A stretch of 21,431 bases of DNA from an uncultured Caulobacter sp. (GTDB taxonomy: Bacteria > Pseudomonadota > Alphaproteobacteria > Caulobacterales > Caulobacteraceae): assembly GCF_937900395.1 (NCBI RefSeq), contig NZ_CALCDX010000031.1, positions 1 to 21,431 on the forward strand. The letters run 5' to 3'. Shown here in pieces: positions 13,880-20,905 of the stretch (the stretch's first letter is position 1; each line of letters begins with the position of its first letter). The notes under the pieces were generated by a model. That model ran no database searches, was not told the DNA's origin, and was given only the letters and a program-made list of their open reading frames with translations. The position numbers were made by a program, and so were the translations under genes.

Positions 13880-14770
13880 ATGCTGCATCGTAGAACCCTG
13901 ATCACGGCCCTGGCGGCCGCGCCCGTCCTGCTGCCCGCCGTCGCCGGCGCGGCGCCCATCGACCAGAAAGCCCTTAGCTCACGTATTAACGAATTGGAGC
14001 GCGCTAGCGGCGGCCGGATCGGCGTGGCGGTGCTGGACACCCAAGACGGCCGCCGTTTCGCCTGGCGCGGGGACGAGCGCTTCCGGATGTGCAGCACGGT
14101 GAAGGCGCCGCTTAGCGCCGCCATCCTGCGCCGGATCGACCAGGGCCGCGAGCGCCTGGACCGCCGGGTGACCTACGGCCCGGAGGTCCTGATGGGCAAT
14201 TCGCCGATCGTCGAAAAGCACGTCGAGAACGGCCTGACGATCGGCCAGCTGTGCGAGGCGACGATCACCCTCAGCGACAACGCCGCGGCCAATCTATTGT
14301 TCGAGGCCCTGGGCGGTCCGAGCGGCGGGCCGGCGGCCTTGACGCGCTTCCTGCGCGCCATCGGCGACCAGACCACCCGCAGCGACCGCACCGAACCAAC
14401 GCTGAACGGCGGCGCGCCCGACGACCCGCGCGACACCACGACGCCGGCCGCCATGGCGGCGACCTGGAAGACCCTGCTGCTGGAGGACGCGCTCTCGCCC
14501 GCCTCGCGCCAGCAACTGGCCGACTGGCTGGTCGCCAACAAGACCGGCTTCCGGCGCCTGCGGGCGGGCCTGCCGGTCAGCTGGCGCGTGGGCGACAAGA
14601 CCGGCAACAACGGCAAGGACATCACCAACGACGTCGCCATCGCCTGGCCGCCGGGACGGAGGCCCGTGATTATCGCCGTCTTCCATGATCGCGGCGGCGA
14701 CGAGGACGCTCGCAACACCGTCCACGCCAACGTGGCGCGGGCGATCGTGGCGGCGGGGTTCGGGGCTTAA
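13880..14770 (+). CDS. Class A beta-lactamase with Tat signal peptide
   Basis: The 296-residue serine enzyme hydrolyses beta-lactam rings in the periplasm. Family motifs are complete: Ser72-Thr-Val-Lys75 (S70xxK73 in standard numbering), Ser132-Asp-Asn134 (SDN loop), Glu172 to Asn176 in EPTLN (omega-loop E166 and N170), and Lys240-Thr-Gly242 (KTG). A Cys precedes the active Ser (MCSTVK), as in CTX-M-type and KPC-type enzymes, but the partner Cys of class A carbapenemases is absent because KTG is followed by NNG. The N-terminus MLHRRTLITALAAAPVLL has paired arginines and is likely exported by Tat. The ATG at 13880 has GAGGAGAA upstream. It is probably an intrinsic chromosomal resistance gene regulated by the divergent LysR protein. 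Confidence 0.93.
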   Translation: MLHRRTLITALAAAPVLLPAVAGAAPIDQKALSSRINELERASGGRIGVAVLDTQDGRRFAWRGDERFRMCSTVKAPLSAAILRRIDQGRERLDRRVTYGPEVLMGNSPIVEKHVENGLTIGQLCEATITLSDNAAANLLFEALGGPSGGPAALTRFLRAIGDQTTRSDRTEPTLNGGAPDDPRDTTTPAAMAATWKTLLLEDALSPASRQQLADWLVANKTGFRRLRAGLPVSWRVGDKTGNNGKDITNDVAIAWPPGRRPVIIAVFHDRGGDEDARNTVHANVARAIVAAGFGA

Positions 14771-14779
14771 CGGGAAAAG

Positions 14780-14788
14780 TTATCCACA
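14780..14788 (+). other. Single consensus DnaA box
   Basis: TTATCCACA matches the strict DnaA box. It lies 10 bases after the beta-lactamase stop. No other boxes or AT-rich unwinding region are nearby, so this is not an origin; it could be chance. Confidence 0.3.
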
Positions 14789-14805
14789 GGGCGCATCACA
14801 ACAAT

Positions 14806-14860
14806 CCCGACTTCCCCGGCGACACGTCAGTGCGGCGAAGCCAATGCCGGGGAGGTCGGG
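14806..14860. repeat. Hairpin repeat with an enlarged loop
   Basis: CCCGACTTCCCCGGC (14806-14820) pairs with GCCGGGGAGGTCGGG (14846-14860), with one wobble pair. The stem is nearly identical to 10408-10439, but the loop is 25 bases instead of 4. It may end transcription of the beta-lactamase gene. Confidence 0.65.
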
Positions 14861-14972
14861 TGTTTGTGAACTCCCGTACCTTTCCCCGCCCAGAAACCAC
14901 CGTTTCCCTTCCCTCGCAGCCACTTACACAAAAACGCCGGTTTCTTACGCACGGTGCTCGCGACGGCCTCAT

Positions 14973-14980
14973 GCTTTAGA
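14973..14980 (+). promoter_or_regulatory. Possible -10 for a leaderless gene at 14984
   Basis: GCTTTAGA lies a few bases before the ATG at 14984, with no Shine-Dalgarno between, so the message would begin at the start codon. The -35 is not clear. Confidence 0.3.
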
Positions 14981-14983
14981 CCC

Positions 14984-15361
14984 ATGAGCACCGCCCCTTC
15001 CCCCACCGCCGCCCGTCGCTGGTGCGACGCCCTGCAACAGAAGCTGATGGACGCGATCGACGCGGCCTGGGCCATGGCCGAGGGGACCGACGACCCCGCC
15101 GTCATCGCCAAGGCCCGCGACCAGTCGCGGCTGGCCGGCCATATCGCCGGCATGGCCCGCAAGGTCCTGGCGCTGGACCCGCCGCAGCCCAAGCCCGCCA
15201 ACCTGCCCGGCTTCATTCACGAGGCCTTCGATCGTCTGGACGCCGCCACCGCCCCTATCCTGGCGGCCGCCGCGCGGAAGGAAGCGGCCGACGACGGCAA
15301 GCCTCCGGCCGCCCAGGCCGTGGCGATGCAAAACGCCCTGCGAAAGCTGAAGCGCCGCTAG
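14984..15361 (+). CDS. Hypothetical 125-residue helical protein
   Basis: The product begins MSTAPSPTAARRWCDALQQK and ends ALRKLKRR. It is rich in Ala, Asp, Arg and Lys and should be largely helical, with segments near 8-32, 37-62 and 75-120 and a proline break (LDPPQPKPANLP, about 64-75). No transmembrane segment or signal peptide is seen. I do not recognise a family. The start at 14984 fits a leaderless message; an in-frame ATG at 14954 would add 10 residues and place the start upstream of the -10. It ends 25 bases before the FNR/FixK box of the agmatine operon and is probably a separate unit. Confidence 0.6.
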   Translation: MSTAPSPTAARRWCDALQQKLMDAIDAAWAMAEGTDDPAVIAKARDQSRLAGHIAGMARKVLALDPPQPKPANLPGFIHEAFDRLDAATAPILAAAARKEAADDGKPPAAQAVAMQNALRKLKRR

Positions 15362-15386
15362 ACGCCGCGCCCACCACGCTCGCCGG

Positions 15387-15400
15387 TTGATCCGGATCAA
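15387..15400. promoter_or_regulatory. Perfect FNR/FixK box upstream of the agmatine operon
   Basis: TTGAT-CCGG-ATCAA is an exact match to the FNR/Anr/FixK consensus TTGAT-N4-ATCAA. Its centre is 63 bases upstream of the ATG at 15457. A class II promoter (centre at -41.5) would start near 15435 and give a 22-base leader. In Caulobacter, FixK activates genes at low oxygen through this sequence. Confidence 0.75.
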
Positions 15401-15456
15401 CGCGTGCCGCGCCGCGCGAGCGCCCAATGGGTCGTTCTCAGCGGCGGACAGGCGTC

Positions 15457-16467
15457 ATGGCTCCCCTTCGGCACTTCATCGACACTCAGGATTTCGCGCG
15501 CGAGGAGCTGCTGCGCATCCTCGACCTGATCGCCCTGCTGAAAGCGGCCGACAAGGACGGCGCCTGCCCGAAGCTGCTGGCCGGCGCGTCGCTGGGCATG
15601 ATCTTCGAGGAGCCGTCGACTCGCACGCGCGTGTCGTTCGAGGTCGCCATGACCAAGCTGGGCGGCCACGCCCTGTACCTGAAGCCCGGCGAGATCCATC
15701 TGGGCCAGCGGGAGAACATCCGCGACACCGCCCAGGTGATCAGCCGCATGGTCGACGTGATCGAGGCCCGTACGCTGAAGCACAAGACCGTGCTGGACCT
15801 GGCGGCCAACGCCACCGTGCCGGTGATCAACGGCCTGACCGACTACAACCACCCGACCCAGGTGGTCTGCGACGTCTTCACCATGCTCGAGCATCGGGAG
15901 GCCGGTAAGCCGATCGGCGAGCTGAACGTGACCTTCATCGGCGACGCCACCAACGTCTGCTCGTCGCTGATGATGATCTGCACCCAGATGGGCATGCGCT
16001 TCACCCACGCCGCCCCCGCGCGCTACCAGGCGCCCGAGGCGTGGCAGGCCATCGCCCGCGCCAACGCCGCCGCCTCGGGCGGGTCCCTGACCATCACCGA
16101 CGACGTCGAGGCGGCCGTCCGCGACGCCGACTTCATCTATACCGACCTTTGGTGGTGGATCGGCCAGGAGGCCGAGATTCCCGAGCGCCGCCAGGCCTTC
16201 ATGCCCACCTACCAGATCACCGAGGCCCTGCTGGCCAAGGCCCCCGCCCACGCCCGCTTCATGCACTGCCTGCCCGCCTCGCGCGGGGTCGAGGTCACCG
16301 ACGCGGTCATGGATGGCCCCCGCTCGATCATCTACGACCAGTCGGAAAACCGTCTCCACACGGAGAAGGCGCTGCTGGTCCACTTCGTCCATCCCCGCCT
16401 GAAGACCGCCTCGCCGGAACTGACCGCCTATCATCGCGGACGGGTCGAGGACTTCCTCAGCCGCTGA
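15457..16467 (+). CDS. Putrescine carbamoyltransferase-like enzyme (AguB/PtcA type)
   Basis: This 336-residue transcarbamylase would split N-carbamoylputrescine with phosphate into putrescine and carbamoyl phosphate. The carbamoyl-phosphate site is STRTR (54-58) and HPTQ (132-135); HCLP (270-273) is followed by ASRGVEVTD, which resembles the HCLPATRGEEVTD of enterococcal putrescine transcarbamylase rather than the HCLP of typical ornithine enzymes. The ornithine-specific SMG loop is missing; TDLWWWIGQEAE (229-240) stands in its place. Substrate is thus inferred from motif and from the agmatine operon around it. The ATG at 15457 is chosen because the one at 15427 would precede the predicted transcription start. 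A plain ornithine transcarbamylase (argF) is the main alternative. Confidence 0.82.
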   Translation: MAPLRHFIDTQDFAREELLRILDLIALLKAADKDGACPKLLAGASLGMIFEEPSTRTRVSFEVAMTKLGGHALYLKPGEIHLGQRENIRDTAQVISRMVDVIEARTLKHKTVLDLAANATVPVINGLTDYNHPTQVVCDVFTMLEHREAGKPIGELNVTFIGDATNVCSSLMMICTQMGMRFTHAAPARYQAPEAWQAIARANAAASGGSLTITDDVEAAVRDADFIYTDLWWWIGQEAEIPERRQAFMPTYQITEALLAKAPAHARFMHCLPASRGVEVTDAVMDGPRSIIYDQSENRLHTEKALLVHFVHPRLKTASPELTAYHRGRVEDFLSR

Positions 16468-16483
16468 CCAAAAGGAGCGCCAG

Positions 16484-17893
16484 ATGGTCGCCGTAGAGTC
16501 TCCCCCCACCGCTCGCGCGCCGAGGTTCCGAAAGGTCCTGCACGGCCTGGACATGACCCTGTTCACGGTCTGCGCGATCCTGATCGTCGACCAGCTGGCG
16601 GCCTCCGCCGCGATCGGCGTGCAGTCCATCTTCTGGTGGCTGCTGACCCTGGTGCTGTTCTTCATTCCCTACGGCCTGATCACGGCCGAGCTGGGCAGCA
16701 CCTATCCGCAGGAAGGCGGCATCTACGCCTGGGTGCGCCGCGCCTTCGGGCCGCGCTGGGCGGGGCGGACGGCTTGGCTCTGGTGGGTCAACGTCGCCTT
16801 CTGGATGCCGTCGGTCTACATCCTGTTCGCCGGAGTCCTGGCCGAACTGGTCGCCCCCGACATGTCCCTGGCGACCAAGATCCTGATCACCCTGGGCCTG
16901 ACCTGGCTGACCGTCGGGATCAACATCGTGGCCCTGGACGTGGGCAAGTGGGTGCCCAACATCGGCGCGGTGTTCAAGACGGTGATCATGCTGGCCATCG
17001 GCTTTGGCGGTGTCGCCTACGCCCTGCGCCACGGGGTGGCCAACGTCTTCACCTTCGAGACCCTGCGGCCCAGCTGGGGCGCCAGCCTCGCCTTCCTGCC
17101 GGTCATTCTCTACAACTTCCTGGGCTTCGAGCTGATGTCGGGAGCCGGCGAGGAGATGGAGAACCCCGCGCGCGACGTGCCCTGGGCCATCACCCGGGCC
17201 GGCGTGCTGATCGCCTTCTTCTACATCTTCGCCACGGTCGGCATGCTGCTGGCCCTGCCGGTCAAGGACATCGGCCTGATCGAGGGGCTGACCGACACCT
17301 TCCGCCGCCTGTTCGGCGAGGGCCCCGCCGGCCAGACGGCCGTGGCGGTGCTGGGGACCATGGCCCTCTACACCTTCCTGGCCAACATGGTGACCTGGAC
17401 CATGGGCGCCAACCGCTCGGCCGCCGAGGCCGCGGTGCGCGGCGACCTGCCGGCCGTGTTCGCCAAGCTGCATCCGACCTACAAGACCCCCGCCAGCGCC
17501 GCGGTGCTGTCGGGCCTGGTCGCCACCGGCGTGCTGATCCTCTACGGCTACCTGGCCAAGAGCGCCGAGGATTTCTTCTGGACCACCTTCGCCTTCTCGT
17601 CGGTGGTGTTCCTGCTGCCCTACTTCCTGCTCTTCCTGTCGTTCCTGAAGCTGCGCGACATCGACGCCAATCTGCCCCGGCCCTACCGCGTGCCGGGCGG
17701 GCGGTTCACCGCCGCGACGCTGAGCCTGCTGTGCATGACCTTCATCCTGCAGGCGGTGGTGTTCTTCATCTACAAGCCCGGCGCCTTCGACATGACCTAC
17801 GCCCTGGCCGTCGCCGGCGGGGTGGTGGTGACGGTGATCGTCGGCGAGATCCTGGTGGCGGTCACCGCTCGCAAGGGGCGCGCCGATGCCTAG
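16484..17893 (+). CDS. APC-family permease, likely agmatine/putrescine antiporter
   Basis: The 469-residue membrane protein has about 12 hydrophobic segments, beginning near 24-45 after a short charged N-terminus. The APC hallmark is seen in GLITAELGSTYPQEGGIYAWVRRAFG (given by its ends GLITAELG and GIYAWVRRAFG), about 63-88. LYNFLGFELMSGAGEEMENP, near 208-227 (ends LYNFLGFE and EEMENP), is the conserved substrate-region stretch of this family. AAGGAG lies before the ATG. It sits between the carbamoyltransferase and agmatine deiminase genes, the position of the AguD antiporter in enterococci, so I infer exchange of external agmatine for internal putrescine. Another amino acid or amine exchange is possible. 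It overlaps aguA by eight bases. Confidence 0.85.
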   Translation: MVAVESPPTARAPRFRKVLHGLDMTLFTVCAILIVDQLAASAAIGVQSIFWWLLTLVLFFIPYGLITAELGSTYPQEGGIYAWVRRAFGPRWAGRTAWLWWVNVAFWMPSVYILFAGVLAELVAPDMSLATKILITLGLTWLTVGINIVALDVGKWVPNIGAVFKTVIMLAIGFGGVAYALRHGVANVFTFETLRPSWGASLAFLPVILYNFLGFELMSGAGEEMENPARDVPWAITRAGVLIAFFYIFATVGMLLALPVKDIGLIEGLTDTFRRLFGEGPAGQTAVAVLGTMALYTFLANMVTWTMGANRSAAEAAVRGDLPAVFAKLHPTYKTPASAAVLSGLVATGVLILYGYLAKSAEDFFWTTFAFSSVVFLLPYFLLFLSFLKLRDIDANLPRPYRVPGGRFTAATLSLLCMTFILQAVVFFIYKPGAFDMTYALAVAGGVVVTVIVGEILVAVTARKGRADA

Positions 17894-18998
17894 GATCCTG
17901 GAGACCACGCCCCGCGCCGACGGCTTCCGCATGCCGGCCGAATGGGAGCCGCACGCCGGCTGCTGGATGCTGTGGCCCGAGCGCTCGGACAACTGGCGCA
18001 ACGGCGCCAAGCCGGCCCAGCACGCCTTCACCGCCGTGGCCGCCGCCATCGCCCAGGGCGAGCCGGTCACGGTCTGCGCCTCGCCCGGCGAATACGCCGT
18101 GGCCCGCGAGATGCTGGATCCCGCGATCCGCGTCGTCGAGATGACCAACAACGACAGCTGGATGCGCGACTGCGGCCCGACCTTCCTGGTCCACGCCGAC
18201 GGCCGGGTGCGCGGCGTCGACTGGAAGTTCAACGCCTGGGGCGGGCTGATCGGCGGCCTCTACTTCCCCTGGGACCAGGACGACCTGGTCGGCGAGAAGG
18301 TGCTGGAGCTGGAGCGCGACGACCGCTACGCCCCCGACTTCGTGCTGGAGGGCGGCTCGATCGACGTGGACGGCGAGGGAACCGTGCTGACCACCGAGGA
18401 GTGCCTGCTCAACCCGAACCGCAATCCGGACCTCGACCGGGCCGGGATCGAGGCGCGGCTGCGCGACTATCTCGGCGTCGAGACCGTGCTGTGGCTGGGC
18501 AAGGGCGTGCATCTCGACGAGACCGACGGCCATGTCGACAACCTCTGCCGCTTCGTCGCGCCGGGAGAGGTGGTGCTGACCTGGACCGACGATCCCGCCG
18601 ATCCGCAGTATCCGATCTCCCAAGACGCCCTGCGGCGGCTGGAGGGCTATCGCGACGCCAAGGGCCGGGCCCTGAAGGTCCACAAGCTGGCCCAGCCCGC
18701 CCGGCCGGTGGTGATCACCGCCGAGGAGGCCGCCGGGGTCGACAAGGTCCACGGCACCCTGCCGCGCGAGGCCGGCGACCGCATGGCCGCCTCCTACGTC
18801 AATTTCTACATCGCCAACGACGTGGTGGTCGCGCCAAGGTTCGACGACGCCAATGACGCGCCGGCCCAGGCTCTCCTGGCGCGGCTCTTTCCCGGCCGGC
18901 GCATCCTGACCGTGCCGGGTCGCGAGATCCTGCTGGGCGGCGGCGGCATCCACTGCATCACCCAGCAGGAGCCGCGCGGTCGTCGCGGGGCCGGCTAG
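17886..18998 (+). CDS. aguA: Agmatine deiminase
   Basis: AguA converts agmatine and water to N-carbamoylputrescine and ammonia. The 370-residue product has the family signatures: N-terminal PAEWEPHAGCWMLWPER (17-33), NNDSWMRDCGPTF (88-100), EGGSID (155-160), DETDGHVDNLCRFV (211-224) and the active-site GGGGIHCITQQEP with nucleophile Cys357. Length and order of motifs are those of the family, so it should be active. The ATG at 17886 overlaps the permease stop by eight bases and has AAGGGG upstream. No N-carbamoylputrescine amidohydrolase is seen nearby; instead a transcarbamylase and carbamate kinase are present, so this is the ATP-yielding branch and not the hydrolytic branch common in proteobacteria. 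Confidence 0.95.
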   Translation: MPRILETTPRADGFRMPAEWEPHAGCWMLWPERSDNWRNGAKPAQHAFTAVAAAIAQGEPVTVCASPGEYAVAREMLDPAIRVVEMTNNDSWMRDCGPTFLVHADGRVRGVDWKFNAWGGLIGGLYFPWDQDDLVGEKVLELERDDRYAPDFVLEGGSIDVDGEGTVLTTEECLLNPNRNPDLDRAGIEARLRDYLGVETVLWLGKGVHLDETDGHVDNLCRFVAPGEVVLTWTDDPADPQYPISQDALRRLEGYRDAKGRALKVHKLAQPARPVVITAEEAAGVDKVHGTLPREAGDRMAASYVNFYIANDVVVAPRFDDANDAPAQALLARLFPGRRILTVPGREILLGGGGIHCITQQEPRGRRGAG

Positions 18999-18999
18999 C

Positions 19000-19899
19000 G
19001 TGCGGCTGGTGGTGGCGCTGGGCGGCAACGCCCTGCTGAGGCGCGGCGAGCCGCTGTCGGCGGAGGCCCAGAGGCGCAACATGCGCGCCGTCGCCGGCGC
19101 CCTGGCCCGGGCCTGCGCGCCGCACGAGACGGTGGTGGTCCACGGCAACGGCCCCCAGGTCGGCCTGCTGGCCCTGGAGGCGGAGGCCTATGGCCAGGCC
19201 CCGCCGACGCCGCTGGACGTACTGGGGGCGGAGTCCCAGGGGATGATCGGCTATGTCATCGCCCAGGAGCTGCGCAACGCCGCCCCCGGCCGCGAGGTCG
19301 CCGCCCTGCTGACCCAGGCGGTGGTCGATCCCGAGGACCCCGCCTTCCGGGCCCCGACCAAGCCGATCGGTCCGGTCTATCCGCCGGCCGAGGCCGCCGC
19401 CCTGCGCGCGCGCGGCTGGAGCCTCGCGCCCGACGGCCAGGGGGTGCGCCGGGTCGTGGCCTCGCCCCAGCCGGTCGAGATCGTCGAGCTGGCCGTGGTC
19501 GAGAACCTGCTGGGCGCGGGCGCGCTGGTGGTCTGCGCGGGCGGCGGCGGCGTGCCGGTGCGGCGCCTGGCCGACGGCCGTCTGGAAGGTGTCGAGGCGG
19601 TGGTCGACAAGGACCTCAGCGCCGCCCTGCTGGCCCGTCGCCTGGGCGCCGAGCGGCTGGTGATCCTGACCGATGTCGACGGCGTCCACGCCGACTGGGG
19701 AACGCCCGCGGCCCGGCGGATCGATCAGGCCACGCCGGCCCTGCTGCGGGCGATGAGCTTCGCCCCGGGCTCGATGGGCCCCAAGGTCGCCGCCGCCGCC
19801 GCCTTCGTCGAGGCTGGCGGCGGAACCGCCGCGATCGGCTCCCTGGACGAGGCCGAGGCCGTCATCGCCGGCCAGGCGGGCACCCAGGTCCGCGCCTAA
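19000..19899 (+). CDS. Carbamate kinase
   Basis: This 299-residue kinase (ArcC/AguC type) transfers phosphate from carbamoyl phosphate to ADP, giving ATP, ammonia and CO2. Family motifs are present: VVALGGNALL (4-13), HGNGPQVG (48-55), a mid-region VDPEDPAF...PTKPIGPVY, CAGGGGVPV, VDKDLSAALLA, LTDVDGVH and GSMGPKVAAAAAFVEAGG (split here as GSMGPKV and AAFVEAGG). It starts with GTG one base after the agmatine deiminase stop, so coupling is expected. It completes the operon: no other use of carbamoyl phosphate is encoded nearby. It could be called arcC or aguC; the context favours aguC. Confidence 0.93.
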   Translation: MRLVVALGGNALLRRGEPLSAEAQRRNMRAVAGALARACAPHETVVVHGNGPQVGLLALEAEAYGQAPPTPLDVLGAESQGMIGYVIAQELRNAAPGREVAALLTQAVVDPEDPAFRAPTKPIGPVYPPAEAAALRARGWSLAPDGQGVRRVVASPQPVEIVELAVVENLLGAGALVVCAGGGGVPVRRLADGRLEGVEAVVDKDLSAALLARRLGAERLVILTDVDGVHADWGTPAARRIDQATPALLRAMSFAPGSMGPKVAAAAAFVEAGGGTAAIGSLDEAEAVIAGQAGTQVRA

Positions 19900-19905
19900 G
19901 AGACT

Positions 19906-20238
19906 CTAGGCTCCCTCTTCGTCGACATAGATGACCACGGGCTTGCCGCGCGACAGCGGCTCCCAGCCGGCCTCGATGGCCGAGGCGATGGCCTTGGCGA
20001 CGACGCGGACGGGGATCTGCGAGGGCTTCAGCGGCGGGGCGCTGAACTTGGGCTTGGGGCCGGGCGGGAACTCGATCATCGCCTCGCGCTGGCCTTCCTT
20101 GTGGCGCACGGCCAGCACCTTGCCGTGGCGCTCGGACGGGTCGTAGGACCACTGCGGCAGGCGATGCAGCCGCCAGACATAGGGGTCTCCGTCGACCTCG
20201 ATGTCGAATTCCGTGATCAGTTTGTTGGGTTTAGCCAT
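19906..20238 (-). CDS. Hypothetical 110-residue protein
   Basis: From the ATG at 20238 the product begins MAKPNKLITEFDIEVDGDPYVWRLHRLP and ends VIYVDEEGA. The N-terminal half looks like beta strands (FDIEVDG, YVWRLHR), followed by PPGPKPKFSAPPLKPSQIPV (about 59-78, quoted here as PPGPKPKF and PLKPSQIPV) and a helix-strand end. I do not recognise a family, although it reads as a genuine coding region with strong third-position GC. A longer frame (to 20451) runs into the repeat region and is rejected. CATAGC on the plus strand (GCTATG on the minus strand, 20246-20251) could be a -10 for a leaderless message. Its stop is six bases from the end of the convergent carbamate kinase gene. Confidence 0.65.
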   Translation of the reverse strand: MAKPNKLITEFDIEVDGDPYVWRLHRLPQWSYDPSERHGKVLAVRHKEGQREAMIEFPPGPKPKFSAPPLKPSQIPVRVVAKAIASAIEAGWEPLSRGKPVVIYVDEEGA

Positions 20239-20245
20239 GGGGCGG

Positions 20246-20251
20246 CATAGC
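20246..20251 (-). promoter_or_regulatory. Possible -10 for a leaderless message at 20238
   Basis: GCTATG on the minus strand ends eight bases before the ATG, with no Shine-Dalgarno between. Same arrangement as proposed for mnmA. Confidence 0.3.
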
Positions 20252-20291
20252 GCGAAGGGCGGTTGTGGGAAAGTGGCGGGCTGATCCCAAA

Positions 20292-20587
20292 CCCTCTCTC
20301 TTCGAGAGAGGGAGGGGCCCGTCCCGGCGGAAGCCGGGATGGGAGGGTGAGTGGTTGCGTCAGCTCCAGAAACCCCACCATCGTCATCCCGCGCTTTATG
20401 CGCGGGACCCATGGTTCGGCTTCCCCGTGAGAGTGTGGGTGATCTCCGCACGTGCGGCGGACGAATGGGTCCCGCGCATGAAGCGCGGGATGACGGTTTA
20501 GATCCGGATTTCTCCGGCCAACGGTGAAACCACTCACCCTCCCATCGCCGATGGCGATGGGCCCCTCCCTCTCTCGAAGAGAGAGGG
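20292..20587. repeat. Large nested palindromic repeat, outer arms
   Basis: The arm 20292-20320 is the perfect reverse complement of 20559-20587 (29 bases, each with the inner stem CTCTCTC-TTC-GAGAGAG type). A second pair, 20339-20356 and 20528-20545, is also perfect (18 bases). Between the two pairs each side has its own variable stem (CCCGGC...GCCGGG at left, CATCGCC...GGCGATG at right). The centre holds another repeat (20383-20494). It fills the gap between the 110-residue gene and clpB; no ORF is supported in 20239-20599. Confidence 0.85.
20383..20494. repeat. Palindromic repeat inside the larger repeat
   Basis: 20383-20412 and 20465-20494 are reverse complements with one mismatch in 30. 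Each arm has the stem CCCGCGC/GCGCGGG and an inward GGGACCCAT/ATGGGTCCC end. It is the third member of the family seen at 8851-8956 and 11880-12019. Confidence 0.85.
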
Positions 20588-20599
20588 GCTCACCTCGAC

Positions 20600-20845
20600 T
20601 TACTGCAGCACCGCCTTGCCAAACGACAGCTGGCCGTCCTTGACCCCGACGGCGATCACGCCGCCGTCCTCGATCTCGCCGGCCAGCAGCTTCTTGGCGA
20701 TCGGGTCGACCAGCTCCTTCTGGATCACGCGCTTCAAGGGGCGCGCGCCGTAGACCGGGTCGTAGCCCTTGTCGGCGATCCAGTTCAGGGCCTCGGCGTC
20801 CAGAGCCAGGCTCATGCGGCGGTCGGCCAGCAGCTTCTCGACGCG
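20600..20845 (-). CDS. clpB: ClpB chaperone, C-terminal 81 residues only
   Basis: The reading frame RVEKLLADRRMSLALDAEAL ... GYDPVYGARPLKRVIQ ... ending SFGKAVLQ is the C-terminal D2-small domain of the ClpB disaggregase, with the conserved GYDPVYGARPLKR motif. The normal ClpB sequence stops matching at about RVEKLL (20845); upstream of it the frame codes for unrelated residues. A full ClpB has about 860 residues, so this is a fragment, cut by a probable chimeric junction and not by a stop codon. In a correct assembly the gene would continue to higher coordinates. Confidence 0.85.
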   Translation of the reverse strand, partial: RVEKLLADRRMSLALDAEALNWIADKGYDPVYGARPLKRVIQKELVDPIAKKLLAGEIEDGGVIAVGVKDGQLSFGKAVLQ

Positions 20846-20905
20846 CTCGGCCTCGTCGGGCGACGCCGTCGTGTCGCCCCGATGCCGCACGGGCACGGCG
20901 TGCAC
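20846..20905 (-). other. Unassigned 60-base linker between ClpB and AddA-like pieces
   Basis: In frame with both neighbours it codes for VHAVPVRHRGDTTASPDEAE. It matches neither ClpB nor AddA as I know them. It may be a further small fragment in a chimeric end. Confidence 0.3.

Noticed and set aside
14780..14788. Replication origin around the DnaA box
   Set aside because: Only one box, no AT-rich region, and no origin-linked genes nearby.
15457..16467. Plain argF (ornithine carbamoyltransferase) as the name for this gene
   Set aside because: SMG loop is missing, the HCLP segment resembles putrescine enzymes, and the other three genes of the agmatine pathway follow directly. Kept as the alternative.
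15397..16665. 422-residue minus-strand frame over the carbamoyltransferase gene
   Set aside because: Shadow of a gene with intact STRTR, HPTQ and HCLP motifs.
20292..20587. CRISPR array or insertion sequence
   Set aside because: Repeats are inverted, not direct and evenly spaced, and no transposase or cas gene is present.
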